Positions 57,542-64,000 of a stretch of DNA of 64,000 bases are shown one piece after another. Made by a program: the position numbers and the translations under genes. Source of the stretch: Pyrenochaeta sp. MPI-SDFR-AT-0127 (Eukaryota > Ascomycota > Dothideomycetes > Pleosporales > Cucurbitariaceae); assembly GCA_020747015.1 (NCBI GenBank), contig JAGTJM010000002.1:496001-560000 (forward strand), written 5' to 3'. Position 1 is the first letter of the stretch. Each line of letters opens with the position of its first letter. The notes beneath the pieces are model-generated. The model ran no database searches. It saw only the letters and a program-made list of their open reading frames with translations, and was not told the origin of the DNA.

Positions 57542-60500
57542 CTAATGTCCGTTCCCATTACCAACCCCACTTCCAAACACTCTATCAATTCTCGTCGCCC
57601 TCTCCCAAACCACTTCGCCCCTCGCATCCGCTCCTCCCCTCTTCTTGAAGTACAATATGCGATGTTGCGGAATGAACTCCTCGTCCGTCTGCTCAGTTTT
57701 CCACTTCTCGAGACTTGTCTCCCTTGCACCAAGAAAGCGATCCTCATACCCGATTATGTAGTCAGTTGGATCAAGGCTCGGATCCCAGCGCAAGCGATTG
57801 AGAACGTCGGATGCAGGACGAAGCTTGGCTGTCGAAAGCGGTATGGAGGTAGGTTTTGGGCGTTGAGGGATTACACGCTGCACTGGAGTGGTATCGACTT
57901 CGTCAAAGTCGTCATCGGCATCTTCCTCATCATCTGAGTCGGATTCTACTGCATAATCTCCCCATTCGCGATTGTCAAGATTAAAATGTTTTACTTCACT
58001 CGACCTGGCGAGTGAGACATCAATCCAACATGTGCTCGCGTCATAGTTCTTTTCGTCCGTCCTCAATTGATTGAGAAATTTGTCGAGGACTTTGCCTAGT
58101 AACTGTCGCTCGAGCTGCTTGTCATTTTTGCTGTTGGGCGTGGCGTGGCTGGCATCTCTAGAAAGACCTATCAAGTAGCATCCGTGGTAGTCGTTGTTGT
58201 TGGGACTGCCTATTGTGTCGCTATCCGTGAAGCGAGCGGGCCAGATTCGAACGTTCAGGTCAGGTAAAGCTTTGTGAATGTCTACGCCATTAGCATGGGC
58301 GTGGACAAGGGCATTTTAGGGGATTTCTTACCCACAACAAGTGACAAACACCTCGACTCAACCCATCCCACTAGACTCTTACCCTTTGCTAGCGTGCGGC
58401 CCCAGAAATTTATATCAATCTTGATATAATTTCCGTGCGTCCTAAGGAAGTCTGCTGCCCCATGAGGCAAACCAAGTACAGTGGTTGAGTGATCGGGGGC
58501 GGCGAAAAATGATTCCCATGTTATACTAGGCTCCGAGAGCCGTTCCTCGGCGATCTTGAACTCCTTTAGCAGAGTCTGCAATCCAGGCAAAGTAGCCGTA
58601 TGAGCAACATTCGAGTTTGGAGCATGGAATCCTAAGATGACCATTGGCTCTCTCGCACTACGATGGTATCGCGGCTTATTTTTGTTGAAAAAGGCATCAT
58701 AAACCATGTCCGTTGCCCAAGCGAAGCGTGCATAGTGATGAAAGAAGCTTGCGATGAGATCGGCAGCGCTAACCAATCCGGAGTCATGAGATATTCGTTT
58801 GCAGACCCACGACAACATCAGAGTGATGTGTATGCCTCCAAGATATCCAAATTTAGAAGAATAAATACCTCGCTGAATGGCCCAGAGTTTTATACAACGG
58901 TACGCCAAGCGGTAAGTAGATAGAGAGGGGACGGTGCGTTGAACGTAGAGCAGGTCACGATAGGGCTTGAGCTTGCGTAGTGAGAGCATGGACATATTGA
59001 AAATAGGATCATCTGCTGAGAGATTGCGGAACTCTGTCCATCTGTTTTCATTAGCATATATATCTTGATCAAGACACTGGATACCTACCGCTCGATCACT
59101 CGTGTTGCTGGGCAATATTGCAAATCCATAGGAATACCATGAACAGATATCTCCAGCATGGTTCCTGTGTTAGCCTCAACTTTCCTCAGTATCCGCACGC
59201 CTTGGCTTTCAGCTTTCAAAAGTCTTTGCCGTGCGAGCTTAAAGAAGGTTTTCGAGCTGATGGTGCCAATGCAGAGACAATCGATATCAGATTCGGAAGT
59301 CCACACACCCAAAGCAAACGAACCCACGGGTACAATGACCAACGGAATTTCGGAAAACGTAGAATGATCATCGTCAGATGCATTGAGCACCACCTGTCTG
59401 AGTAGCGCGAAAGCAATCTGTCTCTGACTTGATTCCTCATCGCTCGGAAACATACCATGGCTCACAAGAGTCCTGGTCAATGTAGATAAGTCTAACAAGC
59501 CTGTGCTAGCTTTGATGTGCTCCACTTTCGGTTGCATGGCAGCATCTTGATTGTCGGTGGCAGATTCTGTCGTGCCATCCAGGACCCGGAATGTCGTTCT
59601 GACACCACAATGGTCACTAGCGACAACCTGTGTACCATCAACATCCTCAGGAAGTCCAAAATGGTTGAAATGAACAACTCGGAGTGTATCTTGAGGACGA
59701 AGAAGTATCCTATCATAGCGCTGTGCTCGATTGTTCGAGGTTCCAGACGTGACTGCTGCGAGTGCGTTATTCCTTGGATCGAAGGTAGCACCCTCTTCAC
59801 CTTCAAATAAATATTCAGGCTCTTGTGCATCTGACATATCTACAGCTTCTATGCGAGCAACAGACCAGGAATCAAGTAGCCCCGCGTCGCTAATCGCTGA
59901 CTCTATCAAAGATAGGGTGGCGACAGTCTGGCTCGAAATAGATTTATTCTTGAGAGCTGTTTCGATGGTGTAGGTGGACGTGGTGATGTTGAAATCTCCT
60001 GCAATAACCCAAGGTTCGGTGCTATGGTGTCGCTCCAAGTAACCTGTAAGATTTGCGAGTTGTACCTTCTTCGCGGCAACCGAGCCATCAGTCAGGCCAC
60101 AGGTCAAGTGGACACCAGCAACGACGAGATCTCCGAGACCGGAAGCACTAGATCTGGTAATTCCTCCAAAATGCGCTACAAGAGCGCCTTTGTGTCGCCG
60201 ATGGAAAGGCACAAGTTTCCAACTGAAATTAAAGCTACTAAGAATAACAACATTTCGCAAGCTGGGTAATGGTCCGATTTCCGGTTGGCTAGGTGGCGCA
60301 TGTGAAGTAAACGGGTATCTCCGCTGTACTTCCGAATCGCTAAGCAAGTACGAGAGAAAGTCATCAGATACCTCTTGCAAAACCAAAATGTCCGCCATGG
60401 CCGAGTCGAGGAGGATGGTCCTCACTAATAGTGGGTCGCGGTCTCGAGCCGGCGGATACTCTGAGTCAATTAAAACGTTGTAGCTTGACACTGTGACAGT

Positions 60501-61322
60501 AGTTGCCTCGACATCGTTTGGCTCTTCTTCGGTACAGGCGGACCATGAATTTTGCTCTGAGTTGAAGTAGAACGTAATGCCGGGCTGAACTTCGCGACTG
60601 AAGGCCTTGCATTCCCTAAGATCTGGCTCATCTTCATCATCACTCGCTTCAGCGCGAAGGCTAGAAGAGTTGAGTGCAGGAGAATGGATCCAGTATTCCG
60701 GAAGCTGAGGTTTCCAAGCGGTTTGCGAGGGACATATGTCAACGATACCCCACAAACGCATCGGTTGTATTGAACTAAAGCCTGAAGCACGCTCGCGTAT
60801 CAAGATCGCAAGCGCTCCAACTTGGAACTGTAAGGCCGGAAGTAATTGGGTTTTCGCCAAGAGATACATTCGTGCAGATTCTGTATTGTCCTCCGACTGC
60901 CCTACCGTAAGATGTAGGGTAGATGAAGGGCAGGTTTGGCCCAAAGCTTGCAATACCATAGTACGAAGAGACTCGAGAGATGAGGTCGAAGCCGACTCGT
61001 TCTCGCGGAGGAAGATGGTGCTGTTGCTCCGCTGCTCAAAGTGCCCTGTTTGACCCAGTTTCACTATCATAGGTTCGCGCATGTCAACCCTTTCATCCAG
61101 GTATTGCTGAATTTGTTGTTGTGCTCGCGAAAGACTTTCTGGCGCAACAAAAGGATAAATGAGATTTACGTGGGGTGGCCATCTTCCATAGGCCTTATCG
61201 TACAGTTCTCGCAGCCGGTCAATGTGGCCACGATGTGAAAATGGAGGAATAATGCATAGTGCTGTATCGTGCGATGTAGTGGAAATGGGTTCTATATGTG
61301 AACGTCCTTCGGTAGCCGCCAT
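57542..61322 (-). CDS. Multidomain RNA-repair-type enzyme: 2H + EEP + poly(A)-polymerase-like + MJ1316, 1227 aa
   Basis: Three exons (61322-59089, 59041-58332, 58281-57542) join in phase. Domains in order: a 2H phosphoesterase-like domain (about 18-200) with H51 in HVNLIYPF and a full HxT at 137-139 (LHLTVG); an EEP nuclease/phosphatase (about 277-580) with N282, E317 in LQEVS, H405, GDFN at 442-445 and SDH at 569-571; a nucleotidyltransferase (about 605-745) with GSFALG...SDID (D679, D681) and D733; the poly(A)-polymerase helical domain (RCIKLWAIQRGIYSSKFGYLG) and RNA-binding region; an acidic linker (1095-1110); and a C-terminal MJ1316 domain (1138-1218, ASDVLNRLRWDP...GYEDRF...FIPQHRI...ERATRIDRVFG). 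MJ1316 is described as recognising cyclic RNA ends. A role in trimming, end-healing and tailing of RNA is inferred. Confidence 0.9.
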
Positions 61323-61877
61323 GGCTATAAAGTCGTGATTGGTTTGCTGAGGTATATTGATAAATATAAAGCACAAAAATAGAAAGGGGTATCTTGAGCG
61401 CGCAAGAAGCAATAGAAAGAGTTGATGCAGCAACAATATTAGAACACAGATAGCGATACTTAAGTCGTATAGAAAAACGTCTCTCAAACCCACCACTCTA
61501 CTCGAAAATTAGCTCTCTACGCCGATACGACTCCAATATGACTCCTGTGGGCTCGCGAGGCTTGCTTCTGAGGCGCAGCTAGGTGACCAAAAATGAGTCA
61601 TTTGCGCTAGTGCGTTTTGGGGGACCGCGCCACATAAAGAGAGCTCTCAGAGCACTCAAAGCATACTTACCTTCGGTGAGACTCAATTGAGATGCTATCG
61701 TGGGGCAATGAAGAGCTATGACTGTACCGATGCCGGGCAAAGTTGGGCTGGCAAAGGCGTGAGAGGTCCTCACCTGCCCCACCCATGGCCTGGGCCTCGT
61801 GCGTCAATGGCTGCGGCAGTTACCGACAACCCCCCAATTCGATCCAACAGTCATCTCCTTCCATTTAGATAGAGACC
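61323..61877. other. Divergent promoter region
   Basis: This lies between the RNA-repair-type gene and the F-box-like gene. The hydrophobic stretch upstream of 61322 is in frame but begins at GTG and is taken as 5' leader. Confidence 0.45.
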
Positions 61878-62672
61878 ATGACTGGCCTTTTCAATCTCCC
61901 TAGTGAGTTGCTGTTTCATATTATTGGCCTTGTGGTCTCTTCGCCATTGCCGATTCCGTCCAACGGAAAGCGTTACAGGCCAGCATGGAGCTCGAGCAGT
62001 CGCCAAACCAGCTGCTTTCCGAGCACAAACATGATCGAGCCGCCGAACGCTTTGTGCCTTCTCCTCACTAGCTGGAGATTGTACTCGGAAACCAAACTAT
62101 ACATCTCAAAACATCCGCAAATCTTTAAAGTGGATGTGGCGGTCATCGACGACCATTGGATTTGGCCGACATGGCGCATGATCCCAACACGGACAACCCA
62201 CAATGTTATTGACAGTGTCGTGATCGACTTGATCCTTTGTTGTACCGAAGGCGAGCGGCAATTACAAACCAGCTGGCCACAGAACACTATCGATCTAACG
62301 TTATTGCACGTCCTCCGTTACCTTAAGTCTCAAGGAGACCTCGGGATCAATATCAACAACCTCGTCATTAGCATCGACACCACAAGATACGGCAATGGAA
62401 TCGAAACGATAAGCGAGGAAATCGTCCCACTCCGAAAGATAGATGGTCTTGCACATCTCAATTTTGATCCATTATACCCAATCGATGCTGAGAACTCTCG
62501 CAATTTTCTTGGCCAGGTTCACGCTTTCCTAAAGACAATGATGGAATCCGATAACCTTAGCCCTGGTCTTGAGCAAACGCTCAAGCGCATTCGCAATATA
62601 GTTTTCTGTGCCGATAAAGAAGTAACAGCAACCAACCTCGCCGTTTGCAGATCTGGGATTGTACGCTCATAA
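61878..62672 (+). CDS. F-box-like hypothetical protein, 264 aa
   Basis: This is a single frame from ATG 61878. Residues 5-18 (FNLPSELLFHIIGLV) match the start of an F-box or F-box-like helix, followed by a Ser-rich insertion and a second block (ALCLLLTSWRLYSETKLYI) typical of the second half of such domains in ascomycete proteins. The rest is unassigned alpha/beta sequence (HVLRYLKSQGDLGININNLV). Such proteins often recruit substrates to SCF ligases, but no partner can be inferred here. A downstream exon cannot be excluded because the C-terminus is abrupt (VCRSGIVRS). Confidence 0.6.
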   Translation: MTGLFNLPSELLFHIIGLVVSSPLPIPSNGKRYRPAWSSSSRQTSCFPSTNMIEPPNALCLLLTSWRLYSETKLYISKHPQIFKVDVAVIDDHWIWPTWRMIPTRTTHNVIDSVVIDLILCCTEGERQLQTSWPQNTIDLTLLHVLRYLKSQGDLGININNLVISIDTTRYGNGIETISEEIVPLRKIDGLAHLNFDPLYPIDAENSRNFLGQVHAFLKTMMESDNLSPGLEQTLKRIRNIVFCADKEVTATNLAVCRSGIVRS

Positions 62673-63781
62673 GAGAAGCCACCAAGGACAGCGTATCTCA
62701 ATCGAACAGGGTGCCTTTCTGGGACAACATTGTACCAAATGGCCAGTTTAACCGTCACACATGCACACGTACCTACACTATCGGTTGCTGTAAGCTATAA
62801 TGCAGCTTACGCGATTCAAGGGGTCAAACGTGTAACAGGTCACGTAGGTGATGAATATACATATAGCCATTCCTTATTGCGGTCGTTTTTGAAGTAGACT
62901 CGATAGAATCCAATCCTACATTGATGTGCAAGAGTCAAATGTTAGAGGTTTTACATTAAGTGAAGTAGCTGCTTTCTTTCATAAAAGAAGCTAAAGCTGT
63001 AATTAATTTCGCGCGACAGATTTACTCGTAGTAATACTAAATACTGGTCATGGCTCTTGACAGATTCTGCAAAATCAAATGGAATTCAGACCTCCGCGGA
63101 CATCAATTGCGGTGCACCAACTTCCAAGCTTTGTCGAACTGAGCTGATAAGTATCGTATCATGATCAAGCTGCGCAAATAAGCAGGTTTCGAAAATACTC
63201 AGCTCTTGTCCTCAAGGCATACCAGTGTATATTGGCCTACCACCTCAGCGAAGACACAAATTCAATTATAGTGACTCCAATTATTTTTGAACTGATGCGA
63301 CGCAATGGACTGATCCTTCATGTTTTTGACAGAGAAACTCAATTGACCGCCCAAAATGTTTGTCAGTCGCCCTCTCATGAGCGCCTATGTTCTTGGTCGT
63401 CACTCTCGTCACATATTTCAAAAACACTGGACCTAACGTAGACCTGGAACAAAGAACATCAGGTTGTTGGCTGGAACGGATATCCAGATGACGACCTCGG
63501 ATATATGGCAAATATTTGGGATGCATTTGTGAAGCACGTACACCACAAAGCCTGCAATTCCATCAGTGATGTATAAATCCGTCATCACGTGCGACCTCGT
63601 CACACCCCACTTGCATGTGCCTCAACCAGTTTGATTGGCTGTGGGATGACGATGGGATTTCACAAGCATACATTCCCCACTGTTTTAGGGATAATTACTT
63701 GTCGTGAGCAATCTTTCGAATTGTTGTCGCTACGTGAAGGTGACGCCTGGTGACGAACAATGAAAATGCAGACCATCACGT
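62673..63781. other. Intergenic region
   Basis: About 1.1 kb with only short chance frames. No feature is recognised. Confidence 0.45.
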
Positions 63782-64000
63782 ATGGTTACAGACAGTGCCA
63801 CAGGTACATATAAACCCACTGCCTCGTTTTCTTTTCATTCCACACCATCGCATAAACTCAATTCGCAGGCGTCTCTATCCCAAGACCTCATTTACGAAGA
63901 TCAGCCCATTACGGCTCGTCATCAAGCACCCATCGACGGCCCTGTCGACTACCCCGTTGCCGACAAGCGCGACCAGACTGGTCTTCTTACACGCTTCGTT
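63782..64000 (+). CDS. Partial open reading frame at the right edge
   Basis: A frame from ATG 63782 stays open for 73 codons to the end of the window. From about 63895 codon use is strongly biased to C-ending codons (YEDQPITARHQAPIDGPVDY, then PVADKRDQTGLLTRF), so this part is probably coding. A TATA-like ACATATAAA at 63807 and a CGCAG at about 63870 suggest that the true transcript may start later or that this is a downstream exon. No ATG follows 63784. The family is not recognised. Confidence 0.35.
   Translation, partial: MVTDSATGTYKPTASFSFHSTPSHKLNSQASLSQDLIYEDQPITARHQAPIDGPVDYPVADKRDQTGLLTRFV

Noticed and set aside
61323..61496. Hydrophobic N-terminal extension of the RNA-repair-type protein
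   Set aside because: The upstream start would be GTG, and the ATG at 61322 directly precedes family-like sequence.
1..64000. CRISPR arrays, insertion sequences or intact transposons
   Set aside because: No regularly spaced repeats, transposase motifs, long terminal repeats or reverse transcriptase motifs were seen.

Overview
The window is nuclear DNA of a filamentous ascomycete (Pezizomycotina). The evidence is many short introns (about 46-70 bp, GT...CTRAC...AG), a HET-domain gene, a DUF6594-type membrane protein, a DUF7730/F-box-like protein, and fungal housekeeping genes split by these introns. Gene content would fit Dothideomycetes, but that is inference. I see no rRNA, convincing tRNA, CRISPR array or intact transposon. 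Exon joins below were worked out by hand from splice signals and frame continuity, and all joins given exactly are phase-consistent.

Layout. 0-13 kb: accessory genes: an unrecognised protein, a secreted GH27 alpha-galactosidase (2458-4168), a Myb/SANT-like protein, a cytochrome P450 (5964-7853), a DUF7730-like protein, and a second, different GH27 alpha-galactosidase (11037-12607). 13-28.5 kb: a caspase-fold protein, small unknown proteins, a DUF6594 membrane protein, an HXXXD acyltransferase, a Ser/Thr-rich surface protein and a conserved fungal nuclear-type protein, followed by about 4.5 kb with no credible gene. 33-37.2 kb: a HET-domain gene divergent from a secreted Cys-rich protein built of repeated four-cysteine units. 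37.8-52.4 kb: a dense housekeeping block: mL49, eIF3e, CWH43, UTP6, an ICT1-type peptidyl-tRNA hydrolase, a NAB3-like RNA-binding protein and a LETM1-like protein. 52.8-62.7 kb: accessory genes again: a broken TPR/MYND/SET gene, a MARVEL-like membrane protein, a ThuA-like protein, a 1227-residue multidomain RNA-repair-type enzyme and an F-box-like protein. An open reading frame runs off the right edge.

Main candidates for new biology. (1) The protein at 35973-37205 has a signal peptide and at least seven four-Cys units, most of them CxxxC...CxxxC. Three are near-identical and sit between dibasic sites, so it looks like a multi-unit precursor of hairpin-type Cys-rich peptides. (2) The gene at 57542-61322 joins a 2H phosphoesterase-like domain, an EEP nuclease/phosphatase, a poly(A)-polymerase-type nucleotidyltransferase and a C-terminal MJ1316 domain in one chain. 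(3) The SET/MYND gene at 52797-54271 carries two C-to-T-type stops and two homopolymer frameshifts, and looks like a recent pseudogene.
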